Counted from the first letter of the stretch, positions 1 through 4,599 are shown. The stretch is DNA of 7,892 nucleotides from an uncultured Bacteroidales bacterium (GCA_937901185.1 CALCHR010000047.1:1-7892), one strand, 5' to 3'. A program made the numbers and translations. The notes: generated from the letters alone by a model not told the origin.

Positions 1-257
1 CGCCCAGGCGTTGCGATTCGTGGGTCTTTTTCCTTGTTGTGACAAGTCTGGCACTCATACAAAAAGTTCTCAGGGTTTAGGCTTATATCTGGATCATTAC
101 AATTCACATCATCAAGCCATATCTTATGGTGTACTATCAGCCCAGGCTCCTGGCCACAGACCTGGCAGATCCCTCCATCCTGAGCCATACGCTCATCGAT
201 GAAGGCCTGCCTGGCCCTACGCCATGCCTGTGTTTTATAGAATTGTTTCTGGGTCAT
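1..257 (-). CDS. HNH endonuclease, 5' part (cut by window edge)
   Basis: Reading leftward from the ATG at 257, 85 codons stay open to the window edge, so the C-terminus is missing. The visible protein has the HNH zinc-finger layout: CxxC at residues 31-34 (ICQVCG), a His pair at 43-44 (IVHHK), Asn61 and Asn64 in a LNPENF segment, and a second CxxCH at 69-73 followed by Asn74. The two CxxC knuckles probably bind zinc, and the His/Asn/His residues form the beta-beta-alpha metal nuclease site. The start is supported by AGGAGG about eight bases upstream (near 264-271). In many phages of this kind a small HNH nuclease lies just before the terminase genes and helps DNA packaging, so terminase genes may follow to the left; that is inference. 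The N-terminal FYKTQAWRRAR segment is typical of these phage HNH proteins. Confidence 0.9.
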   Translation of the reverse strand, partial: MTQKQFYKTQAWRRARQAFIDERMAQDGGICQVCGQEPGLIVHHKIWLDDVNCNDPDISLNPENFLYECQTCHNKEKDPRIATPG

Positions 258-387
258 CTCTGGCCCTCCTGGGTATGTATGCCGTACCAGAATTGCACTG
301 GCGCCGGGCTTAGCTGTTCGCCCTCTCTGGAGCCCCTATTTACCGGCCGAGGCTTATTGTGAGAAAAGGGTGTACATGAACACCAAA

Positions 388-413
388 GAGACCAGGCTCG
401 CCCGCCTGGTCTC
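388..413. other. Perfect 10-bp stem hairpin
   Basis: GAGACCAGGC at 388-397 is exactly complementary to GCCTGGTCTC at 404-413, with a 6-base loop. No clear T-run follows on either strand (leftward the next bases are TTTGGTG), so it is a poor rho-independent terminator. It lies about 130 bases upstream of the HNH start and may be a leader structure, a processing site or a protein-binding site. Confidence 0.6.
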
Positions 414-528
414 CTACGCTATCAATATATCACCTTTTTACTGCCATGCACTGCCAACCTTTCCGGGCTTGCATTTTTTCTTAGGTGGAACGAAGGAACG
501 GACGGAAGCCCAATTTCCTTATAAATAC

Positions 529-576
529 CCTATATACCCCTATATTCCTATATTTCCTATAATATATGCCCCTATT
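529..576. repeat. CCTATA unit cluster (AT-rich)
   Basis: CCTATA starts at 529, 539, 547 and 556, with a CCTATT variant at 571. The spacing (10, 8, 9, 15) is close to one helical turn for the first copies. The block is almost free of G on this strand and would melt easily. It lies next to the GTTCC repeats, as an unwinding element does in many iteron origins; that role is inferred. Confidence 0.5.
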
Positions 577-593
577 CTACTATTTTCATTTTT

Positions 594-621
594 CTTTGTT
601 CCCTTTGTTCCATTGTTCCAC
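594..621. repeat. Tandem TTTGTTCC repeats (three copies)
   Basis: Read on the minus strand this is three near-tandem GGAACAA units with a period of 8-9 bases; on the plus strand it is TTTGTTCC, TTTGTTCC, ATTGTTCC, the last ending in GTTCCAC (615-621). The inverse motif GTGGAAC lies at 485-491 with another GGAAC at 495-499. Short, phased units like these are typical of replication initiator or partition binding sites, but no partner protein can be named from this window. Confidence 0.6.
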
Positions 622-722
622 TATATAAAAATTAGTATTATTTTTCATTGATAGATATTGATAAATGGGCATTTTGGGGATATTTTGATACTTTTTTACT
701 GGGCTTTAGTTTTGCGACCTCT

Positions 723-814
723 GTTCCTTTTTGGCTTCGCTCCGTTCCACTCGGGTCAAGCCCGTTTCCCGCCTTTGTTCCACTTTTTCATTGTTCCACC
801 CGTCTCCGTTCCAC
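723..814. repeat. Second GTTCC/GTTCCAC cluster
   Basis: Exact GTTCCAC copies lie at 744-750, 777-783, 793-799 and 808-814, with a shorter GTTCC at 723-727. With the copy at 615-621 there are five exact direct copies and one inverted copy (485-491) within about 330 bases, far more than expected by chance for a 7-mer. Spacings are irregular (33, 16, 15 for the last four), so this is not a CRISPR array. A binding array for a replication or regulatory protein is the likeliest reading. Confidence 0.6.
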
Positions 815-824
815 CTAAAACGCG

Positions 825-856
825 AAAAAAAAGCCCAAGAGCCGAAGCTCCTGGGC
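825..856 (-). terminator. Rho-independent terminator after the XRE coiled-coil gene
   Basis: Reading leftward, GCCCAGGAGC, a TTCG tetraloop and GCTCTTGGGC (856 down to 833) form a stem with one mismatch, followed by eight T residues (832-825). It begins eight bases past the stop codon of the gene ending at 865. The plus-strand reading is also followed by a T-rich run (858-870), so it may act in both directions. Confidence 0.85.
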
Positions 857-864
857 GTTTCTTT

Positions 865-1269
865 TTATTTTGCGAGCAGCTCTTTCAGTTCTGCGATTCT
901 TTCTTCGTAGTCTTTCCGCACGTCCGCCACCCGCTGATCGGAGAAGGCCTTGATGTCAGCGATCCGGTCCTCGTAGGATTTGACCAGGTCAGCGATCCGC
1001 ATCTCGTAGGTCTCCTTCAGGGAGACGGTGCTGTTGACCTCGATCTCCTTCTTTTTCTCGTAGCCGATGATCTCGTTGAGGTCACCGCCCAGGGAGATGA
1101 TGATCTTCGCCACCGTTGCAAATCTGGGGTCCGGCGTCTTGCCGGTGAAGATGTTTTTCACGGTTTGAAACGGGATGCCGCTCAAGTTTGCTATGTCTTC
1201 ATAGGAAAAATGACCCGTTTCTTTGAGGGCTATGAGATATTCTCGTACTTTATCGTTTCCGATTTCCAT
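865..1269 (-). CDS. XRE-family regulator with C-terminal 11-residue-repeat coiled coil
   Basis: A 134-residue protein. Residues 22-44 (YEDIANLSGIPFQTVKNIFTGK) fit a lambda-repressor-like helix-turn-helix, and residues 45-70 complete the five-helix domain, ending in a NEIIGY segment. After a short linker, residues 88-131 are four consecutive 11-residue units of the type YExRIADLxKx (88-98, 99-109, 110-120, 121-131). Such hendecads form long, probably parallel, coiled coils and suggest a dimer or higher oligomer. It has no peptidase or ligand domain. The start at 1269 has only a weak ribosome site (GCAGGG). It faces a 120-bp region shared with the divergent microprotein gene at 1390; a perfect 12-bp palindrome there is a candidate operator. 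The protein is probably a DNA-binding regulator of the lysogeny region, distinct from the CI-like repressor at 4035-4412. Confidence 0.88.
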   Translation of the reverse strand: MEIGNDKVREYLIALKETGHFSYEDIANLSGIPFQTVKNIFTGKTPDPRFATVAKIIISLGGDLNEIIGYEKKKEIEVNSTVSLKETYEMRIADLVKSYEDRIADIKAFSDQRVADVRKDYEERIAELKELLAK

Positions 1270-1306
1270 TTTTGACCCTGCCTTTGTCGAATTTGATTAT
1301 TTATCA

Positions 1307-1318
1307 TCCAAATTTGGA
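1307..1318. promoter_or_regulatory. Palindromic operator candidate
   Basis: TCCAAATTTGGA is a perfect 12-bp palindrome, placed just upstream of the -35 box at 1321. A related imperfect dyad, TCGAATTTGA, lies at 1287-1296, so the AATTTG cores are 21 bases (two helical turns) apart. This arrangement suits cooperative binding by the adjacent XRE regulator; the binding itself is inferred. Confidence 0.5.
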
Positions 1319-1320
1319 CA

Positions 1321-1349
1321 TTGATATTCTATTTTGGTTTGATTAAAAT
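1321..1349 (+). promoter_or_regulatory. Promoter for microprotein 1
   Basis: TTGATA (1321-1326), a 17-bp spacer and TAAAAT (1344-1349) form a good sigma-70-type promoter about 40 bases ahead of the ATG at 1390. It sits directly next to the TCCAAATTTGGA palindrome, so the divergent XRE regulator could control it. Confidence 0.6.
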
Positions 1350-1389
1350 CCCCTTAGAAACACAAATAAAAACGAGAGGGGATCCCACT

Positions 1390-1518
1390 ATGGAAGCCAC
1401 AAAAACCAACGCCCAGGAAAGTCTCCGCGAGATGGTCGGCCAGCTTGTTGCTGCCTGCACAGATGAGGATCTCCTGGACCTGATCGGCAAGCTGCTGATG
1501 CAGTCGGCCCCCAGTTAG
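1390..1518 (+). CDS. Microprotein 1 (42 residues), paralogue of the one at 3954
   Basis: A 42-residue protein beginning MEATKTNAQ, with GAGAGGGG about seven bases before the ATG. The C-terminal part, residues 26-37 (EDLLDLIGKLLM), closely matches ESLLDLIHKLLL of the microprotein at 3954-4058, and the preceding helix (LREMVGQLVAAC) matches DLVNQIIEKLHSC. The Leu/Ile pattern suggests two amphipathic helices with a short turn, which is a protein-protein interaction design rather than an enzyme or a membrane segment. Its stop codon overlaps the end of the convergent HIRAN gene (1515) by four bases. It has its own promoter and is divergent from an XRE regulator. The paralogue's existence argues that it is really translated. 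I do not recognise a named family; a modulator of the neighbouring regulator is an inference. Confidence 0.72.
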   Translation: MEATKTNAQESLREMVGQLVAACTDEDLLDLIGKLLMQSAPS

Positions 1519-2051
1519 GCCTTGCTCTTCTCCGGTGGCAGCAGCTCCACGATGTCCAGGCGGACCACGAGGGTCATCTCTCCTTTTTCGAGATCATAGC
1601 CCTCGACCCTCCCGGCGCGGCGGTCGTACCCGTCGAAGCAATATACTGCCTTATACTTGCCGCCCAGGATCTGCGGCGTGATGCTCTGGATCCGGTTCTC
1701 CCGTAGCAGGCGGTGGATGTGAGCGCAGGATCCGGCCTTGATGTAGCCGACGTGCACACCGTCGACCAGGACCTTGATGGCCTTCGGGTCGTGCGGGTTC
1801 TCAGGCTCAGGTACCAGCTCGGCCTTCTTCGGGCTGAAGGTGTACTCGTAGACTGTCACACCATCAGGCCACCGCTTCACAAGGCTCCGCTTGTCGAGCG
1901 CGTAGTCTGGGTTGATCTTGCCCATGGCCTGGAGCTCCTTCTGGTGGTAGTTTGTGCCAGCAACCCCGTGGCCCACGAGCTTGGTGTCTTGTGCCTGGAC
2001 CGGTGCAGCGGGTTCTGCTTTGCTGGGTCGCAGACGAGAGAAAAAGCCCAT
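1515..2051 (-). CDS. HIRAN-domain protein
   Basis: A 178-residue protein. Residues 27-30 (HGVAGTNYHQ) begin the HIRAN fold, and the diagnostic segment LVPEPENPHDPKAIKVLVDGVHVGYI lies near residues 79-104: a Glu-Asn-Pro-x-Asp-x-x-Ala-Ile core followed by Gly-x-x-Val-Gly-Tyr-Ile. HIRAN domains (named for HIP116/Rad5) bind DNA ends, notably free 3' single-stranded ends in human HLTF, and in bacteria and phages also occur as stand-alone proteins of unknown role. The extra C-terminal part (about 120-178) is a beta-rich tail with no domain I can name. A ribosome site AGGAGG lies eight bases before the ATG at 2051, and a near-consensus promoter (2084-2111) drives it alone. It may act in DNA repair, replication-fork handling or superinfection effects during lysogeny; that is inference. 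Confidence 0.85.
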   Translation of the reverse strand: MGFFSRLRPSKAEPAAPVQAQDTKLVGHGVAGTNYHQKELQAMGKINPDYALDKRSLVKRWPDGVTVYEYTFSPKKAELVPEPENPHDPKAIKVLVDGVHVGYIKAGSCAHIHRLLRENRIQSITPQILGGKYKAVYCFDGYDRRAGRVEGYDLEKGEMTLVVRLDIVELLPPEKSKA

Positions 2052-2083
2052 TGTTTCCGCCTCCTGTCAAAAAAATATGTAAA

Positions 2084-2111
2084 ATTATACCATACCCTCT
2101 CCAAAAGTCAA
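2084..2111 (-). promoter_or_regulatory. Strong promoter for the HIRAN gene
   Basis: Leftward reading gives TTGACT (2111-2106), a 16-bp spacer and a perfect TATAAT (2089-2084) with an extended -10 TG one base upstream. It lies 33 bases ahead of the ATG at 2051. A terminator at 2127-2150 separates it from the upstream integrase operon, so the HIRAN gene is a separate, probably lysogeny-expressed unit. Confidence 0.82.
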
Positions 2112-2120
2112 GATAGGCAC

Positions 2121-2150
2121 ACAAAAGCCCAGGAGCTTCGGCCCCTGGGC
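2121..2150 (-). terminator. Terminator after the 74-residue gene
   Basis: Leftward, GCCCAGGGGC, a CGAA loop and GCTCCTGGGC (2150 to 2127) form a 10-bp stem with one mismatch, followed by TTTTGTGTG. It begins eight bases past the stop at 2159, the same distance as the terminator at 825-856 from its gene. The two terminators share the 16-mer GCCCAGGAGCTTCGGC in opposite orientation. Confidence 0.75.
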
Positions 2151-2158
2151 TTCTATTA

Positions 2159-2383
2159 TTATGCCTCGTCCCGCTGCTTTCGGAGAGCTCGTCCCGCCTC
2201 GAGAATGCGGCGGGTGTCCTCCCTTAAACGACAGACATATTCTATGGCGGCTCTGGCTTCCATAGACTCTGCCGTGCTTAGCTTGCCTTTTTCGTCCGGG
2301 TGCAGCTCAGCAACAAGCACCTCGACCCGTTTCTCGGGTATACCTCTTTCTTTTGCATATCTGCGGACCTCTTCGACGGTCAT
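2159..2383 (-). CDS. Small charged protein of unknown function, downstream of the integrase
   Basis: A 74-residue, highly charged, helix-predicting protein starting MTVEEVRRYAKERGIPEKR. An AAAGGAG ribosome site lies about nine bases before the ATG at 2383, and the gene follows the integrase stop (2402) after only 18 bases, so the two are probably co-transcribed and end at the terminator at 2121-2150. The N-terminal third (TVEEVRRYAKERGIPEKRVEVLVAEL) could form a short helix-turn-helix-like unit; the remainder is a basic helix ending RALRKQRDEA. I do not recognise the family. Because partner proteins that set the direction of large serine integrases are often small and encoded next to the integrase, such a role is possible but unproven. 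Confidence 0.72.
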   Translation of the reverse strand: MTVEEVRRYAKERGIPEKRVEVLVAELHPDEKGKLSTAESMEARAAIEYVCRLREDTRRILEAGRALRKQRDEA

Positions 2384-2401
2384 GTTGTGCGCTCCTTTCT
2401 C

Positions 2402-3844
2402 TTATTCTATGAAATCGACGTCCTTGATCTGGTAGCCTTCCACCTTGACCTCGGCCAGGATCCCCCGCCAAAATTCCCGGCGCTCCTCTGGGCTGAAGTC
2501 CTTGTACAGCTCCTCGACCCCGCTGTCGAAGAGGGCCTGGATCTTCTCCAGGTCGGCCAGCTCCGGCAGCTTCTCCTCCGGCTCATCGTCCACGATCAGC
2601 TTGGCCAGGATCGCGGCCTTCTTGGCCTCGTACTTTTCCTTTGTCATCCGGTCGCTGGTGATGTACAGATCCTCCAGCTTGTCCAGCTGTAGCTCGATGC
2701 TCTCCCTGTTCGACTTCCTGGCCTTCTTCGGTTTTCTGGCCGCCTTTACCTCTTTGACCTTCACGATCTGCTCGGCCACTGAGGCCTTGACGTACTCCAT
2801 GAGATCCTGCTCCAGCTTCTCCTCGTTGAAGGATCCCTTGTTTGTGCAGGTGTCCTGGACCTTGGCCCGGCGGCAGCGATAGTATTTGTAGATCTTCCCG
2901 TGCTTGGCCGTGTTGGTGCCGGCCATCTTGAGGCCACAGCAGCTGCAGGTGATCAGGCCGGCGAAGACATAGGTCAGGCGCTCGGTGTCCCGGGCGTTCC
3001 GAGTCATGAGGCCCTGCATCCGCTCCCAGTCCTTCTTCGTCATGAAGGGCTTCTCCACGAAGTCCGGTACGCCACCATACTCGCCATATAGCATCGGGTT
3101 CCGTAACAAGCTCACCGCGTTATTGTAGAGCATCCCGGGCGGGTAGAGCTCGTTTGCTTCCTTCATGGCCCGCTGCACGGCACCATAGCGGAGGAAGTTG
3201 TCGACCAGGGCCCTCACATATTCAGCCCGGCCAGGAGACTCGTCCAGGATGACGTGCTGATCGTCGTCCAGGGTGTAGCACCTCGGCAGGCTATGGACAC
3301 CCGCAGGCCAGCGCTTCTGCTCAATGAGATACTTCCGGGTGTACTTGATACGATCGGATCCGGTGTCGGTCTCATGCTGGCCGAAGGATAGCAGGACGTT
3401 GACCTGCAGGCGGTCGTCCTTCGTGTCCATCTTGAGGTGCGGCTGCTGCTGGGAGTGCCACTTGACTCCGTGGGCGTCCAGGATGTCCTGGATCTTGTAG
3501 AAGTCGGAAACATTTCGGAACCAGCGATCGAGCTCCTTGAAGATGATCACATCGATCAGCCCGGCCTGGACGTCGGCCATCAGCCGGTGGATCTCCTTCC
3601 GGCTCTTCAATCGCTTTCTGGCGGTCTTGCCCGCGTCGGCATATACCCCGACCACCTTCCAGCCCATTTTCTCGGCATAGGCTCGAAGGTTTGCTTCCTG
3701 GGCCTGGAGGCTCCAGCCCTCGATCCGCTGTTCTGCTGTACTTACTCGGATATAAATGGCGCAGCGGAGGACGTTCCTGGCGACCAGGAGCTCCGGCGGC
3801 GCTGTTGTTTGGTTCTTAACCGTTTTCTCTGTGATTGCTACCAC
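2402..3844 (-). CDS. Large serine recombinase (phage integrase)
   Basis: A 480-residue site-specific recombinase that should join phage and host attachment sites through a Ser-DNA intermediate. From the GTG at 3844, the resolvase domain spans about residues 27-170 with the nucleophile Ser35 in YIRVSTAEQ and the arginines of the KELDRWFRN segment. A Recombinase domain follows (about 190-290), then a zinc ribbon with CSCCG and YYRCRR...C, then a Lys/Glu-rich coiled-coil (RKPKKARKSNRES onward), the usual order and length for this family. I chose GTG 3844 because AAAGGGG lies eight bases upstream; an ATG at 3865 adds seven residues but has no ribosome site. All key residues seen look intact. The gene has phage genes on both sides, unlike the edge position expected in an integrated prophage. 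No clear promoter was found for it. Confidence 0.95.
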   Translation of the reverse strand: MVAITEKTVKNQTTAPPELLVARNVLRCAIYIRVSTAEQRIEGWSLQAQEANLRAYAEKMGWKVVGVYADAGKTARKRLKSRKEIHRLMADVQAGLIDVIIFKELDRWFRNVSDFYKIQDILDAHGVKWHSQQQPHLKMDTKDDRLQVNVLLSFGQHETDTGSDRIKYTRKYLIEQKRWPAGVHSLPRCYTLDDDQHVILDESPGRAEYVRALVDNFLRYGAVQRAMKEANELYPPGMLYNNAVSLLRNPMLYGEYGGVPDFVEKPFMTKKDWERMQGLMTRNARDTERLTYVFAGLITCSCCGLKMAGTNTAKHGKIYKYYRCRRAKVQDTCTNKGSFNEEKLEQDLMEYVKASVAEQIVKVKEVKAARKPKKARKSNRESIELQLDKLEDLYITSDRMTKEKYEAKKAAILAKLIVDDEPEEKLPELADLEKIQALFDSGVEELYKDFSPEERREFWRGILAEVKVEGYQIKDVDFIE

Positions 3845-3904
3845 AGTTCCATCCCCTTTGTTCATAAAATGGTCAAAAATCGTTTATTTTCGACTATTCC
3901 CATG

Positions 3905-3913
3905 TGGTATAAC
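3905..3913 (+). promoter_or_regulatory. Extended -10 promoter candidate for microprotein 2
   Basis: TGGTATAAC is an extended -10 element (TG, one base, TATAAC) with no good -35 box upstream (TTTATT at 3883-3888 is 19 bases away). It lies about 40 bases before the ATG at 3954. A second -10-like TATAGA at 3921-3926 is nearby. Confidence 0.4.
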
Positions 3914-3953
3914 ATATTTGTATAGAACACCAGTTCCATGGGAGGGCCTTGCT

Positions 3954-4058
3954 ATGTATCAAGATTTAGTCAACCAGATCATCGAAAAGCTCCACAGCTG
4001 TCCGGACGAGAGTCTTCTGGACCTCATCCACAAACTACTCCTTGAGAGCGGCTACTAA
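3954..4058 (+). CDS. Microprotein 2 (34 residues), paralogue of the one at 1390
   Basis: A 34-residue protein starting MYQDLVNQIIEKLHSC, with GGAGGG about seven bases before the ATG. Residues 18-29 (DESLLDLIHKLL) match DEDLLDLIGKLL of microprotein 1, and the aligned DNA is alike too (around 1462-1503 and 4005-4046), which indicates a duplication kept under selection rather than a chance frame. Both helices show Leu/Ile heptad-like faces. The last 24 bases overlap the 3' end of the convergent CI-like repressor gene (stop at 4035), so the two mRNAs are antisense to each other there. It is divergent from the integrase. No named family is recognised; a role in tuning repressor or integrase is inferred from position only. 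Confidence 0.7.
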   Translation: MYQDLVNQIIEKLHSCPDESLLDLIHKLLLESGY

Positions 4059-4412
4059 CTGCTCTACGCCCCGGTACTTATTCTCAGGAAGCTCGGCCAG
4101 CGTGGCCACCATATTATAGAAATCGTTATCCGTTCTCAATTTCACGATCAGCTTCGCCAGCTGGTCGTTCTTTTTGCTTTCTGGGGATCTCTCCATGGGT
4201 ACATCGTAGCCCAGAAGCCAGGACTCGCTGACGTTTAATGCAGCGGACAGCTTATAGATGGCCTTCTGCTTCGGCTCATATTTTCCGGAAAGATAGCTGC
4301 TTATGGAGCCCCGGTCCAGGCCGGTCTCCCGTACCAGGTCCGCCTGTTTCTTCCCTGAGGCGTCCAGCGCCTTCCGCAATCTCACCGCTATGCTCTCTTG
4401 AGCTTTCTCCAT
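4035..4412 (-). CDS. CI-like repressor (XRE family), no peptidase domain
   Basis: A 125-residue protein. Residues 22-43 (KQADLVRETGLDRGSISSYLSG) form the helix-turn-helix of the phage repressor family, and residues 53-69 (YKLSAALNVSESWLLGY) are the typical final part of that domain. The rest (about 75-125) is a short helical tail without the S24 peptidase that LexA-like phage repressors use for RecA-driven cleavage, so induction must work some other way. The start is at 4412 because AAGGAGG lies about nine bases upstream; an in-frame ATG at 4454 lies in the promoter. It is transcribed from a promoter at 4445-4473 overlapped by an operator, suggesting autoregulation, and is divergent from the Cro-like gene, the standard lysogeny switch arrangement. 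Confidence 0.92.
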   Translation of the reverse strand: MEKAQESIAVRLRKALDASGKKQADLVRETGLDRGSISSYLSGKYEPKQKAIYKLSAALNVSESWLLGYDVPMERSPESKKNDQLAKLIVKLRTDNDFYNMVATLAELPENKYRGVEQLVAALKE

Positions 4413-4444
4413 TTTTCTGTGCCTCCTTTTATTTTCATAGGCAA

Positions 4445-4473
4445 ATAATACCATAGATATTGAGCAAAATCAA
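4445..4473 (-). promoter_or_regulatory. Promoter of the CI-like repressor
   Basis: Leftward, TTGATT (4473-4468), a 17-bp spacer and TATTAT (4450-4445), with an extended -10 TG. It lies about 33 bases before the start at 4412. An imperfect operator (4459-4474) covers its -35 box. Confidence 0.78.
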
Positions 4474-4474
4474 C
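4459..4474. promoter_or_regulatory. Operator O1 (imperfect)
   Basis: ATTGAGCAAAATCAAC matches the GTTGAG-N4-CTCAAC operator with a full left half and a degenerate right half. It covers the -35 box of the CI promoter, so binding would reduce CI synthesis. Weaker symmetry suggests weaker binding than O2-O4. Confidence 0.6.
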
Positions 4475-4523
4475 AATTTTTATCGTTTGGTAAAAAATTT
4501 ATATAGAAAGCTCAATTTACCTC

Positions 4524-4551
4524 TTGACAAATTGAGAAATCTCAATATAAT
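4524..4551 (+). promoter_or_regulatory. Early rightward promoter (consensus)
   Basis: Perfect TTGACA (4524-4529) and perfect TATAAT (4546-4551) with a 16-bp spacer. The spacer is filled by operator O2. It drives the Cro-like gene and the downstream replication genes. An inverted repeat, CTCAATTT (4511-4518) with AAATTGAG (4529-4536), overlaps the -35 box. Confidence 0.93.
4531..4546. promoter_or_regulatory. Operator O2, inside the early promoter
   Basis: ATTGAGAAATCTCAAT is a 16-bp dyad with both half-sites intact, located between the -35 and -10 boxes of the early promoter. A protein bound here would block RNA polymerase directly, which makes it the likely main repression site. Confidence 0.85.
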
Positions 4552-4559
4552 GGGTCTTG

Positions 4560-4575
4560 GTTGAGAAACCTCAAC
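4560..4575. promoter_or_regulatory. Operator O3, early transcript leader
   Basis: GTTGAGAAACCTCAAC has perfect 6-bp arms. It lies just past the transcription start region of the early promoter, 29 bp centre-to-centre from O2, a distance suitable for cooperative binding of two dimers. Confidence 0.83.
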
Positions 4576-4599
4576 AACATATAGGAAGGAGTGAACAGG

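Larger units (their letters stand above)
258..824. other. Gene-free AT-rich intergenic stretch with repeats
   Basis: No convincing gene lies here on either strand. The longest rightward open frame (370-651) would encode a low-complexity Phe/Pro/Ile/Tyr string, which reflects the biased base composition. The stretch holds a perfect 10-bp hairpin at 388-413, a run of CCTATA units at 529-562, clustered GTTCC repeats at 594-621 and 723-814, and two ATTGATA copies ten bases apart at 647-663. Its AT content is well above that of the GC-rich coding DNA on both sides. An origin of replication, a phage attachment region, or a long leader for the HNH gene are all possible; the sequence does not decide between them. 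Confidence 0.6.

Noticed and set aside
370..651. Rightward open frame of 93 codons
   Set aside because: The product is a low-complexity Phe/Pro/Ile/Tyr string that mirrors the pyrimidine-rich DNA; it overlaps the hairpin and the repeat cluster.
485..814. CRISPR array
   Set aside because: Repeat units are only 7-8 bases and spacings are irregular, with one copy inverted.
658..1275. Rightward open frame of 205 codons
   Set aside because: It is antisense to the XRE coiled-coil gene and runs through the repeats and terminator; the minus-strand protein has a clear domain.
865..1518. Toxin-antitoxin pair (XRE regulator plus microprotein 1)
   Set aside because: The genes are divergent rather than an operon, the microprotein has no toxin-like or membrane-spanning sequence, and the paralogue has a different neighbour arrangement.
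1713..2435. Rightward open frame of 240 codons
   Set aside because: Antisense to the HIRAN gene, the 74-residue gene and the end of the integrase, and it crosses a promoter and a terminator.
3844..3939. Direct repeat CAGTTCCAT (3844-3852 and 3931-3939) as attachment cores
   Set aside because: Only nine bases, one copy lies in the integrase ribosome-site region, and serine integrase sites are imperfect dyads rather than paired direct repeats.
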